Source of the DNA: Anaerolineae bacterium
GTDB taxonomy: Bacteria; Chloroflexota; Anaerolineae; Anaerolineales; Anaerolineaceae
Assembly (NCBI GenBank): GCA_013314735.1
Contig: JABUFD010000001.1
Location: 992,001 to 1,056,000 of the forward strand
DNA: 64,000 bases
Direction: 5' to 3'
This document shows positions 1-9,716 of this stretch, one piece after another. How positions within the stretch are numbered: the stretch's first letter is position 1; each line of letters begins with the position of its first letter. The notes under the pieces were generated by a model. That model did not search any database. It was not told the origin of the DNA and saw only the letters and a list, made by a program, of their open reading frames with translations. A program made the position numbers and the translations under genes.

Positions 1-1
1 T

Positions 2-736
2 CGTGTGGGTTGTGCGCCAGACACCTTTCTGGGGCCTGGCATTCAGACAGCCATGAAGGTGTTGGATGATGGATTAATCGGATTCCCTGTTGCTGCTTTT
101 GCCCAAATGGCCGGACATGGGATGGAAGCATGGCACCCGAATCCGGAATTCTTCTATCAGTATGGCGGTGGTCCCATGTTCGATATTGGCCCATACATTT
201 TGACCACATTGGTTGCCATGTTTGGGCCGGTGAAACGGATAACCGGCTCAACCAGGATCAGTTTCCCGGAGCGCACCATCACCAATAAGGAGCGTTACGG
301 GCAAACGTTCAAGGTAGAAGTTCCCACCCATATCACGGGAACGCTTGATTTTGAAAATGGCGCAATAGCAACCATTATTACCTCGTTTGATATGTGGCGT
401 CATGAACTTCCGCGGATTGAGATCTACGGCAGTCTCGGTACGCTCAGTGTTCCCGATCCGAATCAGTTTATGGGCGAGGTAAAGATGTGGCGTCCTGAAG
501 TCGGAGAATGGGAAACCATCCCATTATTGGACTCGCGAGAGGAAACGGGAAGGAGCATTGGTGTGGCAGACATGGTCTGCGCAATTCGAGACAATCGTCC
601 GCATCGCGCAAATGGTGAAATGGCGTTCCATGTTCTAGACCTGATGCATGCCATTCATGAGGCTTCGTCTTCGGGTAAGCATCAAACGATGACCTCCACC
701 TGTGTCCGTCCTACAGCATTAACAGAAGAACTTTGA
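2..736 (+). CDS. Gfo/Idh/MocA-family NAD(P)-dependent oxidoreductase, 5'-truncated by the window edge
   Basis: Only the C-terminal two thirds are inside the window. The frame is open from base 2 and begins RVGCAPDTFLGPG, which matches an internal stretch (RVGGAPDTFLGAG) of the complete paralog at 1417-2517, so the first ATG or GTG here is not the true start. The visible part is the substrate-binding alpha/beta domain, with the GGGPMFDIGPY and GSTRISFPERTI blocks shared with the paralog. The Rossmann nucleotide-binding domain lies outside. The family oxidises or epimerises sugars and inositols. A ThuA-like gene and the paralog follow on the same strand with short gaps, which suggests one carbohydrate operon. 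The substrate cannot be read from the sequence. Confidence 0.9.
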   Translation, partial: RVGCAPDTFLGPGIQTAMKVLDDGLIGFPVAAFAQMAGHGMEAWHPNPEFFYQYGGGPMFDIGPYILTTLVAMFGPVKRITGSTRISFPERTITNKERYGQTFKVEVPTHITGTLDFENGAIATIITSFDMWRHELPRIEIYGSLGTLSVPDPNQFMGEVKMWRPEVGEWETIPLLDSREETGRSIGVADMVCAIRDNRPHRANGEMAFHVLDLMHAIHEASSSGKHQTMTSTCVRPTALTEEL

Positions 737-757
737 ACCACTTGAAAGGAAATGATA

Positions 758-1405
758 ATGAGTAAGAAAGCGTTATTTGTTTGGGGGGGATGGGAAGGCC
801 ATGAGCCAAAACAGTGTGTTGACATTTTCGCCCCCATATTGGAGCAGGATGGATATAGTGTTGAAGTTCATGACTCATTGGACATTTACCTGGACGTTGA
901 ACACTTAAAACAGATGGATTTGATCGTACAGGCTGTAACGATGTCTGAAATTAAGAATGAACAACTGAAAGGACTGCAGGAAGCCATCGCCAGTGGCGTT
1001 GGGTTTGCGGGATGGCATGGTGGTGCCGGTGATTCCTTCCGCCAGGCAACCGATTACCAATTTATGGTTGGCGGCCAATGGGTAGCCCATCCGGGTGGTG
1101 TCATCCATTATCGTGTGAATATCATTGACCACGATGACCCGATCACGGCCGGCTTGGCAGATTTCGAAATGCATTCAGAACAATACTACATGCATGTTGA
1201 TCCTTCGAATGAAGTCCTTGCCACCACTACATTTACTGGCGAACATTGTCCCTGGATTGATGGCGTCGTTATGCCGGTTACCTGGAAACGAACCTGGGGG
1301 AAAGGCCGTGTGTTTTATTCATCACTTGGGCATGTCGCCAAAGATTTCGACGTGTTCGAAGCGCGGGAAATGGTTCGGCGTGGTCTGCATTGGGCAACCC
1401 GCTGA
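758..1405 (+). CDS. ThuA-domain protein (trehalose-utilisation family)
   Basis: A 215-residue ThuA-like protein with a class I glutamine-amidotransferase-like fold. It starts with [16 protein letters not shown] and carries the family signatures [15 protein letters not shown], a HSEQYY block near the middle, and [12 protein letters not shown] near the C-terminus. I chose the ATG at 758 over the one at 752 because AAAGGA at 745-750 sits 7 bases before 758 but only 1 base before 752. ThuA proteins occur with Gfo/Idh/MocA dehydrogenases in sugar catabolism and are thought to act on keto-glycosides or related disaccharides, but their exact reaction is poorly defined. Here the gene lies between two paralogous oxidoreductases and shares an operon-like arrangement with them (11 bases to the next start). 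Confidence 0.88.
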   Translation: MSKKALFVWGGWEGHEPKQCVDIFAPILEQDGYSVEVHDSLDIYLDVEHLKQMDLIVQAVTMSEIKNEQLKGLQEAIASGVGFAGWHGGAGDSFRQATDYQFMVGGQWVAHPGGVIHYRVNIIDHDDPITAGLADFEMHSEQYYMHVDPSNEVLATTTFTGEHCPWIDGVVMPVTWKRTWGKGRVFYSSLGHVAKDFDVFEAREMVRRGLHWATR

Positions 1406-1416
1406 TGGAGGAAAAA

Positions 1417-2517
1417 ATGAAAGTCACCACGATCGGAGTCATTGGATGTGGCAATATTTCATCAAACTACATCCGTAATGCACGTCAATATGACAACATC
1501 AAACTTGCAGCATTTGCTGACATTGATCTGGATCGGGCAAAATCGAAAGCGGAAGAAAATGGCGGGGACGCCATATCTTGCACAGTAGACGAGCTTTTAA
1601 ACAATCCCGAGGTATCCATAATACTCAACTTGACCATTCCAAAGGCGCATTTCAGCGTTGCGAAAGCAGCATTGTTGGCCGGGAAATCAGTGTACAATGA
1701 AAAACCACTGACGATCACAAAAGAAGAAGGAATGGAACTGTTGCAACTGGCTGGCCAGAGAGGTCTGCGGGTGGGTGGTGCACCAGATACTTTTCTTGGT
1801 GCAGGCATTCAAACCTGCCGCAAAGTGATCGAGGATGGCTTGATCGGATTTCCTGTTGGGGCGACCGCGTTCATGATGGGTCATGGACATGAGTCATGGC
1901 ATCCGGACCCCGAATTTTATTATGAAGTCGGCGGGGGGCCGATGTTCGACATGGGGCCGTATTACTTGACCGCACTGATTACCTTGTTGGGTCCAATCGA
2001 GAAGGTCGCTGGATCAACCCGGATCAGTTTCCCGGAGCGAACCATTACCAGCGAGAAAAAATTCGGCAAGAAGGTGAAAGTTGAGGTACCTACACATGTG
2101 GTAGGCCTGCTGGACTTCCGCAATGGCGCTATCGGGACAATCATTACCAGTTTTGATGTGTGGGCGCATCACATGCCATGCATCGAAATTTATGGCAGCA
2201 AAGGTACGCTGGTGGTTCCTGATCCCAATGGTTTTGAAGGTAACGTGAAATTATGGACTGAAGCAAGTCGCGAATGGTCAGATGTCCCCCTTCTGGCTGC
2301 TCGCAAGTTTACCGGCCGCAGCCTGGGTGTGGCAGATATGGCCTTTGCCATTGCCAACCAAAGTGAACATAGGGCAAACGGAAAACTGACATATCACGTT
2401 TTAGAAACTATGCATGCGATTCACGAAGCCTCCAACCACGGGAAGGTGGTGGAATTAAGCAAGGTCCTTACAGACAAGCCGCAGCCCCTCTTCTCAGATT
2501 CAGATCTGAGTGGTTAA
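1417..2517 (+). CDS. Gfo/Idh/MocA-family NAD(P)-dependent oxidoreductase
   Basis: A complete 366-residue member of the family. The N-terminal Rossmann motif is TIGVIGCGNIS. The conserved EKP motif (YNEKPLTIT), with the catalytic-region lysine, follows at about residue 95. After it comes the alpha/beta substrate domain with GGGPMFDMGPYYL. The start at 1417 follows GGAGG at 1407-1411. An upstream in-frame ATG at 1405 and a start at 1390 overlap the preceding gene and lack a good ribosome site. The C-terminal two thirds are closely similar to the truncated gene at 2-736, so the pair looks like a tandem duplication with the ThuA-like gene between the copies. The substrate is probably a sugar, a sugar acid or a cyclitol. 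Confidence 0.92.
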   Translation: MKVTTIGVIGCGNISSNYIRNARQYDNIKLAAFADIDLDRAKSKAEENGGDAISCTVDELLNNPEVSIILNLTIPKAHFSVAKAALLAGKSVYNEKPLTITKEEGMELLQLAGQRGLRVGGAPDTFLGAGIQTCRKVIEDGLIGFPVGATAFMMGHGHESWHPDPEFYYEVGGGPMFDMGPYYLTALITLLGPIEKVAGSTRISFPERTITSEKKFGKKVKVEVPTHVVGLLDFRNGAIGTIITSFDVWAHHMPCIEIYGSKGTLVVPDPNGFEGNVKLWTEASREWSDVPLLAARKFTGRSLGVADMAFAIANQSEHRANGKLTYHVLETMHAIHEASNHGKVVELSKVLTDKPQPLFSDSDLSG

Positions 2518-2532
2518 TTCGGAAAAAGCTGC

Positions 2533-2561
2533 TTGACACCATATCCCACACATGGTAATAT
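2533..2561 (+). promoter_or_regulatory. Sigma-70-type promoter of tRNA-Asp
   Basis: TTGACA at 2533-2538 and TAATAT at 2556-2561 are separated by 17 bases. Transcription would start about 4 to 7 bases before the tRNA 5' end at 2572. This is one of the clearest promoters in the window. Confidence 0.85.
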
Positions 2562-2571
2562 TATTGCCGTT

Positions 2572-2647
2572 GGGGGCGTGGTGTAGCGGCTAACATGCGG
2601 CCCTGTCAAGGCCGAGATCGCGGGTTCGAACCCCGTCGCTCCCGCCA
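2572..2647 (+). tRNA. tRNA-Asp (anticodon GTC)
   Basis: A 76-base cloverleaf with acceptor stem GGGGGCG paired to CGCTCCC (one G-U pair). The anticodon stem CGGCC/GGCCG encloses the loop CTGTCAA, placing anticodon GTC at 2605-2607. The T loop contains GGTTCGAA. The discriminator is G73, as expected for tRNA-Asp, and the CCA end is encoded (2645-2647), unlike the two tRNA-Leu genes in the window. Confidence 0.97.
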
Positions 2648-2655
2648 ATATAAAG

Positions 2656-2690
2656 AAAGAGTGTGGCAAAAGCACACTCTTTTATTTTTT
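2656..2690 (+). terminator. Rho-independent terminator after tRNA-Asp
   Basis: A perfect 10-bp stem (AAAGAGTGTG at 2656-2665 with CACACTCTTT at 2673-2682), a 7-base loop and a T-rich tail to 2690. Confidence 0.88.
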
Positions 2691-2707
2691 GATATGAGGT
2701 TTGAACG

Positions 2708-3127
2708 ATGAAAAGCCACAGGAAAGAATTATGGTTTCATCTCCCTGAGCGAGTAGGTTTTGTTAATATCACTCAGGATGTGTCAAAAGCGATTTCAGAA
2801 AGTGGGATACTGGAAGGTATTGTTCTGATCAATGCAATGCATATTACCGCTTCTATTTTCATCAATGATGATGAGGGTGGTTTGCATCACGATTACAAAA
2901 CATGGCTCGAAAACCTTGCACCACACTCCCCCACCGACCAATACTGGCACAATCGAACCGGTGAGGATAATGCTGATGCGCATCTGAAAAGGCAAATCAT
3001 GGGGCGGGAAGTCCTGGTAGCGATCACCAATGGCAAGCTTGATCTCGGTCCCTGGGAACAAATTTTTTATGGCGAGTTTGATGGAAAACGCCCCAAACGA
3101 GTTCTTATGAAAATGATTGGTGAGTAA
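2708..3127 (+). CDS. YjbQ / UPF0047 family protein
   Basis: A 139-residue protein that covers the whole UPF0047 fold. Signatures are [20 protein letters not shown], with conserved His and Asp/Glu residues, then [15 protein letters not shown] and the C-terminal [13 protein letters not shown] block. Members have been reported to have weak thiamin-phosphate synthase activity in vitro and can rescue thiamin defects, but the physiological role is unsettled. It stands alone between the tRNA-Asp terminator and the gyrB promoter, so it is probably a single-gene unit. An AGG-type ribosome site (TGAGGT) lies a few bases before the ATG. Confidence 0.93.
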   Translation: MKSHRKELWFHLPERVGFVNITQDVSKAISESGILEGIVLINAMHITASIFINDDEGGLHHDYKTWLENLAPHSPTDQYWHNRTGEDNADAHLKRQIMGREVLVAITNGKLDLGPWEQIFYGEFDGKRPKRVLMKMIGE

Positions 3128-3170
3128 ATAGCAGTATATGCCGATTAAATGAATATGCTACAATAGCATG

Positions 3171-3198
3171 TTGAGGTTTTCAGCTATTTTGGTATAAT
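3171..3198 (+). promoter_or_regulatory. Promoter of the gyrB-gyrA-like operon
   Basis: TTGAGG at 3171-3176 and TATAAT at 3193-3198 with a 16-base spacer. This implies a leader of roughly 85 bases before the ATG at 3290. A small palindrome (ATGCTA, CAA, TAGCAT) at 3155-3169 lies just upstream of the -35 box. Confidence 0.7.
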
Positions 3199-3201
3199 CT
3201 T

Positions 3202-3243
3202 ATTAGAAAATTAATTCTAATATTCTGGAGAAAGCCTTCCAGA
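3202..3243 (+). promoter_or_regulatory. Two consecutive small hairpins in the gyrB-like leader
   Basis: ATTAGAA at 3202-3208 pairs with TTCTAAT at 3215-3221. TCTGGA at 3224-3229 pairs with TCCAGA at 3238-3243. Both lie between the predicted transcription start and the start codon. Neither has a T-run, so they are not terminators. A role in mRNA stability or translation control is possible but unproven. Confidence 0.4.
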
Positions 3244-3289
3244 TTAAGGTAACCAATGCTGTTTACCAATTTGCACTTTTGAGGAGCTT

Positions 3290-5458
3290 ATGACACGATA
3301 CAGCGCAGACCAAATTATCGAATTGGAGTTCCTGGAGGCGGTTCGCCGCAGGCCAGGTATGTATATTGGTAACAACAATATCCACGGTTTGCACCACATC
3401 CTTTTGGAAGTGTTGGATAACTCTGTCGATGAATGCACCGTTGGCGGAGCTACGAAAATAATTGTGACCATTGAGAAGGACGGCACAGTCATGGTTGTTG
3501 ATGATGGCCGTGGGATGCCGATTGATTGGCGTGAAGAGAGTCAGATGAGCGTACTCACCCAGGTCCATGTAAAACCACACGCTGGCGGGAAATTCGGAGG
3601 AAGCGATTCGGCTTATTCCAGCTCCGGCGGGTTGCATGGTATTGGATTGAAATGCACCAATGCCTTCTCCAAATTTCTCGAAGTTGAAGTACATCGGCAT
3701 GGACTTATCTTTCGTCAAAGGTTTGAAAACGGCGGGATTCCCGTAACAGAGGTAGAGATATTTGACGCTTCACAAAAGAAAATCGGCGAAATCAACGGTG
3801 ATACACAGCTCAATCTTGTCAAAAAGGGAGTTGCCACAGCTTTAATTATCAAGGGAAAACGGGTATCGGTTGAGCCGATCGAGGATTTAGGGACAGGTAC
3901 AATCACACGTTTTCGACCTAACAGGGATTGGTTCACTCGTGACATGAACTGGCCTTCACCAGAAAAACATGTGCCATGGAGCTTTGAACGTCTCGACAGT
4001 CGATTCCGTCAAATTGCACATTTATATCCGGGCGTTCGGATTGAATTTAATGATTTGCAGGCCAAACCCGAACACCAGGAGATCTATTTTTCCAAGCATG
4101 GCCTGCTTGATTATATTGAATATTTGAATGAGGGTGAAAAAGCACTTCACAAAGCTATTCTTTTCCATGAGAAGACAGAAATCGATGCAGAAGGGAGCCA
4201 GGCCGAAATTGAGACCGAAATTGCGCTTCAATATGCGGGAGAGGAAACCCAGATCTATAGTTTTGTGAATTCCATCCCTACACCACTGGGCGGAACCCAT
4301 GTCAGTGCCTTTAAGGCAGCTTTAACAAAAGCAGTTAAACAGTTTGCAACCAACAAAAAACTGTTAAAAAAAGAGCAGGACTTCCGGGGAGATGATGCCC
4401 TGCTTGGTCTAACGGGTATTGTTAAAATCACCATGACAAACACCCCGCAGTTTCTTTCCCAGACCAAGGAATCCTTAACAAGCCCTGAAGTTCATGGGCC
4501 GGTATTCACCGCCACTTATAATACTTTGTTGGATTACCTGGAGAAGAACACTGCCACAGGCAAAATCATCGTTAACCAGGCCATGGCAGCTGCCCGTGGG
4601 CGTGAAGCAGCCTCCCAGGCGCGGAAGTTGATGATCAATCGGTCAGCGATGGATGCAGGTGAATATGTCCTTGGAAAACTGGCTGATATACAGCGCAGAG
4701 GCGGTAAATCCGTTGTCCCGATCGAACACACTGCCCTCTACATGGTTGAAGGGGATTCTGCTGGTGGGTCTTGCAAGCAAGCGCGTGATTCACGCTACCA
4801 TGCCATTCTTCCGCTGCGGGGAAAAATTCCCAATGTGGAAAAAATGAAGTTAAACGACATGCTGAAGAACAATGAAATTGCCGCAGTAATCGCCGCGATT
4901 GGCGCTGGGGTTGGTCGTGATATGGAAATTGAGAAGATGCGTTATGGCCGGGCAGTCGTTTTGGTAGATGCCGATGTAGATGGATCACATATAGCCACAC
5001 TGTTGGCCACATTATTCTGGCGAACGATGCGTTCGGTCATTGAAGAGGGTCGGTTTTTCATCGCGCGCCCTCCTCTGTACCTGGTGAAAAATCGGAAAAC
5101 AAAGCAAGAGGAGTATGCCTATTCTGAACCTGAACGAGTTGAAATTGTTAAAGGGTGGGGTTCTGGAAATGTGCAAATCCAGCGGTATAAAGGTTTGGGG
5201 GAAATGAATCCGGATCAACTCCGCAAAACAGTCTTTGTTTTACCAGGAAGTGTTCCCCAAATGAAATCACGAGGGGGAAACGGCTCGACTCATTCGGCGA
5301 CAAGTCAGTTGACACTTGATGATTTTGCGAGGCAGGATGTCAGGATGGTGATTGATGATGTACACCGCACCCGCTCCATTATTGAGAAATTAATGGGCTC
5401 CTCTGTGGGGCCTAGAAAAGAGTGGCTGATGAATACCAATTGGGATGAAGAGGAATAA
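3290..5458 (+). CDS. gyrB: Type IIA DNA topoisomerase subunit B (GyrB/ParE-like)
   Basis: A 722-residue ATPase subunit. Visible in order are: the GHKL ATPase site (DNSVDE near residue 45, DDGRGMP near 70); a glycine-rich lid [19 protein letters not shown]; the QTK loop ([12 protein letters not shown]); and the TOPRIM domain with [19 protein letters not shown] and the metal-binding DADVDGSH. The region after the lid reads GLKCTNAFS where most GyrB proteins have GVSVVNALS, so the protein is a divergent branch. It pairs with the A subunit 2 bases downstream to form the A2B2 enzyme. GAGGAG at 3281-3286 precedes the start. Whether it is gyrase or topoisomerase IV is not settled by this subunit alone. 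Confidence 0.85.
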   Translation: MTRYSADQIIELEFLEAVRRRPGMYIGNNNIHGLHHILLEVLDNSVDECTVGGATKIIVTIEKDGTVMVVDDGRGMPIDWREESQMSVLTQVHVKPHAGGKFGGSDSAYSSSGGLHGIGLKCTNAFSKFLEVEVHRHGLIFRQRFENGGIPVTEVEIFDASQKKIGEINGDTQLNLVKKGVATALIIKGKRVSVEPIEDLGTGTITRFRPNRDWFTRDMNWPSPEKHVPWSFERLDSRFRQIAHLYPGVRIEFNDLQAKPEHQEIYFSKHGLLDYIEYLNEGEKALHKAILFHEKTEIDAEGSQAEIETEIALQYAGEETQIYSFVNSIPTPLGGTHVSAFKAALTKAVKQFATNKKLLKKEQDFRGDDALLGLTGIVKITMTNTPQFLSQTKESLTSPEVHGPVFTATYNTLLDYLEKNTATGKIIVNQAMAAARGREAASQARKLMINRSAMDAGEYVLGKLADIQRRGGKSVVPIEHTALYMVEGDSAGGSCKQARDSRYHAILPLRGKIPNVEKMKLNDMLKNNEIAAVIAAIGAGVGRDMEIEKMRYGRAVVLVDADVDGSHIATLLATLFWRTMRSVIEEGRFFIARPPLYLVKNRKTKQEEYAYSEPERVEIVKGWGSGNVQIQRYKGLGEMNPDQLRKTVFVLPGSVPQMKSRGGNGSTHSATSQLTLDDFARQDVRMVIDDVHRTRSIIEKLMGSSVGPRKEWLMNTNWDEEE

Positions 5459-5460
5459 GG

Positions 5461-7977
5461 ATGGCTGAACAAATGATTAATAATGAAGTTCATTCAGCAG
5501 CCCAACCACTGGATGAATTTATCGAGAGCGCATACCGCCGGTATGCGATCCTGACGATTTTAGACCGTGCTTTGCCAGACGCGCGTGATGGTTTGAAGCC
5601 TGTCCAGCGACGCATTTTGTATGCGATGCACGACATGAATATCACATTTAGCGGCCCGCATAAGAAATCTGCACGTGTTGTGGGTGAAGTGATGGGTAAG
5701 TATCATCCCCATGGAGATCAGGCTATATATGACACCATGGTTCGTATGGCGCAGGATTTTTCCATGCGTGAGCCTCTCATTGATGGGCAGGGAAACTTTG
5801 GCTCCATTGATGGCGATTCTGCAGCAGCTATGCGTTATACCGAGGCAAGGCTGACCCGGTTGGGTGAATCAATGCTGGATGACATCGAAAAGAATACAGT
5901 AGACTGGAAACCCAATTTTGATGACTCTCTTCGTGAACCGGCGGTACTGCCTACCCGGTATCCGAACCTGTTGGTTAATGGTAATAGTGGCATCGCGGTA
6001 GGTATGTCTACCTCGATCCTCCCCCATAATCTTGGAGAGGTTTGCGATGCAGTCGTTTACGTGGCGAAAAATTGGAAAACACGTCAAAAAATTACGGTCG
6101 AGAAATTAATGGAATTGATCCCCGGTCCCGATTTTCCAACCGGCGGATTGCTTTACCGGTATCGTTCAGATAAGGATGAGGAAAATGTGGACATGATTAA
6201 AATGGCATATGAAGAGGGCAAAGCTACCCTCGTATGCCAGGCTCGGGCTGAAATCCGCCGGGAAATCGGTGGGGGGAAGTCCGAAATTATTGTGACCGAG
6301 TTACCATATCAGGTCCAGAAAAACACGATATTGGAGCGTATTGCAACAAACAAGGAAAAGTTCCCCGGTTTGACTGATGTGCGTGATGAGTCTGACTTCA
6401 ACGGCATGCGAGTTGTCTTCGAAGTTGGGAGAAATGCAGACCCAAATGAGGTGCTTGATCTGTTATTGACACATACCCAAATGAGATCTAGTTTATCCCA
6501 GAATGCACTCGCATTGGTTCGGGTAAAAAATAATGGCGATGATACATACGCAGAACCACAATACCTGACGCTACGTGACTTCCTAGAGGAATTTATCAAA
6601 CATCGCCTTGAGGTAATCAGCCGGCGCGCAAAATTCGATTTGGAACGGGCAGAAGCCAGGCTTCACATCGTAGAAGGTTTGGTGAAAGCATTAAGCATGA
6701 TTGACGAGGTGGTTGATATCATTCGCCGGTCGCAGAATGCCGAAACTGCAAAAGCAAACCTGGTTAAAAAACTATCGATTACAGAAATACAAGCGCAGGC
6801 GATATTGGATATGCCATTACGACGATTGGCATCATTGGAAAGAAAAAAGTTAACCGATGAAGAAAAGGACCTGAAGTCCCAAATTAAGGATTTGAAAAGC
6901 GTCCTCGCCTCAGAACCCCGGCGACTGGATATTGTTTGTGAAGAATCTCTGGAAATCAAGGAACAGTATGCCACCCCGCGCAGGACGATTATCATCCAAT
7001 CAGAGGAAGGCCATGAAGCACAGATTACTGTGGCTGATCTGGTAACCCCAAAAGAAGACCAGTTAATCATTCTCACCCAGGAAAAAATTCAACGAACGGA
7101 TGCGAAAGGGTATCGGGAAAACATCCAATCCGGGAAACCTACCACCCGTGCTGTCGATATTATATTTAAAAAAATCATAGCCCAGCCTGATGATGAGGTG
7201 ATCCTTGTTACATCAAAAGGCCGATTATGGCATGGCGCGGTTGGGCGGATTCCATTGGAGACCTCCTATCAAGAGTTTGGTTTGCAGCCGCAAGAAAAAG
7301 TAGTTGCCACTGAAATCGCACGCAAGGATTGGTTTTTGGTTATGATAACGACCAGTGGAAATGGGAAACGAGTGGCAATGGAAGACTGCCTTGACCCGCG
7401 CAACGAAGGTTCCTGGGCAAATATCATCGGTCTTGTTGGAAAGGATGATGAAGTTCTTTTTGCTGGCATTGCTTCTGAGCAGGCACACATTATGATTTGT
7501 ACTGGTGGAAGCGAAGAAAACGCCCCCAGAGTTCTCCGTATGGAGGCGTCAGCGATCAATCCCCAGGCCACCTCTTCAGCAAAAGGGATGATTGCCATCA
7601 AAATGATGGATGACATCCTTGTAGCAGCCGGAGTTGCTGAACCTGACCAGTGGATCACAGGAACGGCGGTGGTTCTTTCGGAAACAGGTTTTATCAAGCA
7701 AGTAAATCTTTCAGAGTTTCCCGTTAAAGGGCGCGGGACACAAGGCGTCCAGGTATGGCGAGTAACTAAAAAGACAGGCTTTGTCATTGATTTCACGATC
7801 AGTAATGGGAAAGCACCGCTTGATATCTTTTCTGCCAACAAAAAACGATTGCGTTTGAAACCGGAAGATATACCAAACACAACCCGGGTGGCTGCAGGAC
7901 TAGATCTGAATCAAGCCTTTGGTGATCATGGAACATTATTCATGGATGATCGCATTATGGGGATTGCCAGTCTCTAA
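5461..7977 (+). CDS. gyrA: Type IIA DNA topoisomerase subunit A (GyrA/ParC-like)
   Basis: An 838-residue breakage-reunion subunit. The N-terminal winged-helix region has [13 protein letters not shown] and [13 protein letters not shown], and the DNA-linking tyrosine is Tyr126 in [12 protein letters not shown] coiled-coil region follows, with [15 protein letters not shown] and LDMPLRRL. The C-terminal beta-pinwheel runs from about residue 530. The usual place for the GyrA box in the first blade reads SGKPTTRAV, without the QRRGGKG signature. A degenerate box-like GRGTQGV occurs much later, around residues 755-762. This leaves supercoiling gyrase versus ParC-like decatenase open. It is coupled to the upstream gene (2-base gap, ribosome site overlapping the stop region), and a strong terminator follows. 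Confidence 0.85.
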   Translation: MAEQMINNEVHSAAQPLDEFIESAYRRYAILTILDRALPDARDGLKPVQRRILYAMHDMNITFSGPHKKSARVVGEVMGKYHPHGDQAIYDTMVRMAQDFSMREPLIDGQGNFGSIDGDSAAAMRYTEARLTRLGESMLDDIEKNTVDWKPNFDDSLREPAVLPTRYPNLLVNGNSGIAVGMSTSILPHNLGEVCDAVVYVAKNWKTRQKITVEKLMELIPGPDFPTGGLLYRYRSDKDEENVDMIKMAYEEGKATLVCQARAEIRREIGGGKSEIIVTELPYQVQKNTILERIATNKEKFPGLTDVRDESDFNGMRVVFEVGRNADPNEVLDLLLTHTQMRSSLSQNALALVRVKNNGDDTYAEPQYLTLRDFLEEFIKHRLEVISRRAKFDLERAEARLHIVEGLVKALSMIDEVVDIIRRSQNAETAKANLVKKLSITEIQAQAILDMPLRRLASLERKKLTDEEKDLKSQIKDLKSVLASEPRRLDIVCEESLEIKEQYATPRRTIIIQSEEGHEAQITVADLVTPKEDQLIILTQEKIQRTDAKGYRENIQSGKPTTRAVDIIFKKIIAQPDDEVILVTSKGRLWHGAVGRIPLETSYQEFGLQPQEKVVATEIARKDWFLVMITTSGNGKRVAMEDCLDPRNEGSWANIIGLVGKDDEVLFAGIASEQAHIMICTGGSEENAPRVLRMEASAINPQATSSAKGMIAIKMMDDILVAAGVAEPDQWITGTAVVLSETGFIKQVNLSEFPVKGRGTQGVQVWRVTKKTGFVIDFTISNGKAPLDIFSANKKRLRLKPEDIPNTTRVAAGLDLNQAFGDHGTLFMDDRIMGIASL

Positions 7978-8012
7978 TTAGTTAGCGAACGAAGCTGTAC
8001 CCAGCCCTGGAG

Positions 8013-8054
8013 AAAAACAGCCTGCATTTTCAACAGGAACGCAGGCTGTTTTTT
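8013..8054 (+). terminator. Rho-independent terminator after the gyrA-like gene
   Basis: A 13-bp stem (8013-8025 with 8041-8053; core ACAGCCTGC/GCAGGCTGT) with a 15-base loop. The 3' arm runs into a T-tract. The A-rich 5' flank means it may also stop minus-strand transcription arriving from 8092. Confidence 0.88.
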
Positions 8055-8091
8055 CGCTCTGCCAATTATTGGTGATGAGACGATATGAATG

Positions 8092-8955
8092 TCAGGACCT
8101 GTTTTTGTGGAAACCCTGACGCAGTAACAACACGTATGCGCCTAAAATGACAAGGGTAATTGAGCCCGTATTGCCAATAAATTTTCCAGCATCGGAAGGA
8201 TTACCACCAATATACAGGCCCCATCCTGTAACACTGATCACAAGCGCTGGAATTAATGGCCACCATACAGCTTGTGAATAACTTCGTTTGGAAAAAAGAG
8301 TTATGCATGCCCATCCAATACCAAATACAACCAGCATAACACCTGTTCTGGCCAATGCGTTTGGTTCAGCTGTACCAGGATTCCAACCAAGGTAAACTCC
8401 CAAACATGAACTTACTAACAGGCTGCCCGGGATGATCAACCCAAACAATCGCTGTCCAAGGCCCCAGAGCAACATGCCAAGACCAATACTTACGCCGATA
8501 AAGACCATGTAATCAAGAAAGGATTGTCGTGATGACAGGAAGCTCAGGCCAAGACCGACACCAGAGAGTGCTGGAATGAGGAGCCAGTAATCTGCATAGC
8601 GATTGAGAACATACCTCACGATACCAAAACTGAACCAAAAGCACCCGATAATAAGAAATACGATTCCCAAACGGGTTCTTACATTCCATCCCAATTGGGT
8701 AGTAAAAAAAACCAGGGCTGAAGCGCCGAGGAAAAATGCTGCCAGGCTGAAAGAAATGAATGCTTTTCTCTTTTGGGAATAGCCATACACAAATGCCGAG
8801 ACCGTGAGAAATGTCAATGGAATGATAATTATCCATCCTGTTTTCAAGCGAAGATCGACAAAGATCGTGATTCCAGTAAGGATGATCCCAACACCGGCCC
8901 AGGATGGGATCCCTCTGAACTTGCTTTGAATTTTGCTGTTTTCCATCCGTTTCAT
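8092..8955 (-). CDS. Multi-pass membrane protein of unknown function
   Basis: A 287-residue, strongly hydrophobic protein with roughly nine or ten predicted membrane helices in near-paired repeats, short loops and a charged N-terminus (KRMENSKIQSK). I recognise no catalytic motif or named family. It lies 92 bases downstream of the response regulator on the same strand, so it may be the last gene of the two-component operon and a target or sensor-associated partner. The start is uncertain: ATG at 8955 or at 8946, neither with a convincing ribosome site. Confidence 0.7.
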   Translation of the reverse strand: MKRMENSKIQSKFRGIPSWAGVGIILTGITIFVDLRLKTGWIIIIPLTFLTVSAFVYGYSQKRKAFISFSLAAFFLGASALVFFTTQLGWNVRTRLGIVFLIIGCFWFSFGIVRYVLNRYADYWLLIPALSGVGLGLSFLSSRQSFLDYMVFIGVSIGLGMLLWGLGQRLFGLIIPGSLLVSSCLGVYLGWNPGTAEPNALARTGVMLVVFGIGWACITLFSKRSYSQAVWWPLIPALVISVTGWGLYIGGNPSDAGKFIGNTGSITLVILGAYVLLLRQGFHKNRS

Positions 8956-9047
8956 TCCGTCACAAATATTTCGTATTTAATGTAACAAGGAACGCAGCTT
9001 TCATCATGTGACTGGAGTCATATTTTGACAGAAAGAGATTTCCTATT

Positions 9048-9716
9048 TTACAGGATACCCAATTGTTGCGCATTAATCACTGCCTGCATTCGATCTCTGG
9101 CCTCAAGTTTGGACAGAACAGAACTCACATGGTTTTTCACTGTCCCTTCTGCAATCATCAATGTATCAGCAATTTCTTTATTCGATGCACCTGTTGCCAT
9201 GAGTTGCAGAATTTCCATTTCACGGCTGGAGAGCGGCACATCGAGGATCTCAGCTTGATGTTTGCCGGTTCTGGGCAGCCTTGAAAATTCCGCCAGAAGT
9301 TTCGACGTGACAGAAGGCTGTAAAAAGCCCTCACCACGAGCCGTGGTATAAATCGCCTCAAACAATTTCTCAGATGATACATCCTTCAACAGGTAACCCA
9401 TCGCGCCAGCACGAAGCCCGTCAAATACCGCATCATCGTCATCGAACGTCGTAAGTATGATAATTCTTGCAATACTGTCATTGGGAATCGCTGCGCGAAT
9501 TCTGCGTGTTGCAGTCACTCCGTCAAGCACTGGCATTCGGACATCCATAAGTACGACATCCGGTCTTTCTTGTACTGAGAGCCGAACCGCTTCTTCGCCA
9601 TTTCGCGCTTCGGCAATAATTTCAAAATCATCGTTCACCGAAAGGAGAGTCTTAACCCCCTCGCGGAATAACGCCTGATCATCAACCAATAAAATTCTGA
9701 TTTTCTTCTTGCTCAT
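9048..9716 (-). CDS. NarL/LuxR-family response regulator
   Basis: A 222-residue regulator. The receiver domain shows LLVDDQ near the N-terminus, the phospho-acceptor aspartate in VVLMDVRMP (about residue 56), and the conserved Thr and Lys (ILTTFD, LLKD). The C-terminal LuxR-type helix-turn-helix is LSSREMEILQLMATGASNKEIA with TVKNHVSSVLSKL. It overlaps the 3' end of the sensor kinase gene by 4 bases (ATGA), which indicates translational coupling and a cognate pair. Phosphorylation would trigger dimerisation and DNA binding. Targets are unknown; the adjacent membrane protein gene is a natural candidate. Confidence 0.95.
   Translation of the reverse strand: MSKKKIRILLVDDQALFREGVKTLLSVNDDFEIIAEARNGEEAVRLSVQERPDVVLMDVRMPVLDGVTATRRIRAAIPNDSIARIIILTTFDDDDAVFDGLRAGAMGYLLKDVSSEKLFEAIYTTARGEGFLQPSVTSKLLAEFSRLPRTGKHQAEILDVPLSSREMEILQLMATGASNKEIADTLMIAEGTVKNHVSSVLSKLEARDRMQAVINAQQLGIL

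Noticed and set aside
4635-5012. Antisense open frames within gyrB-like and other large genes
   Set aside because: They are out-of-frame shadows with biased composition; the sense frames carry complete family motifs.
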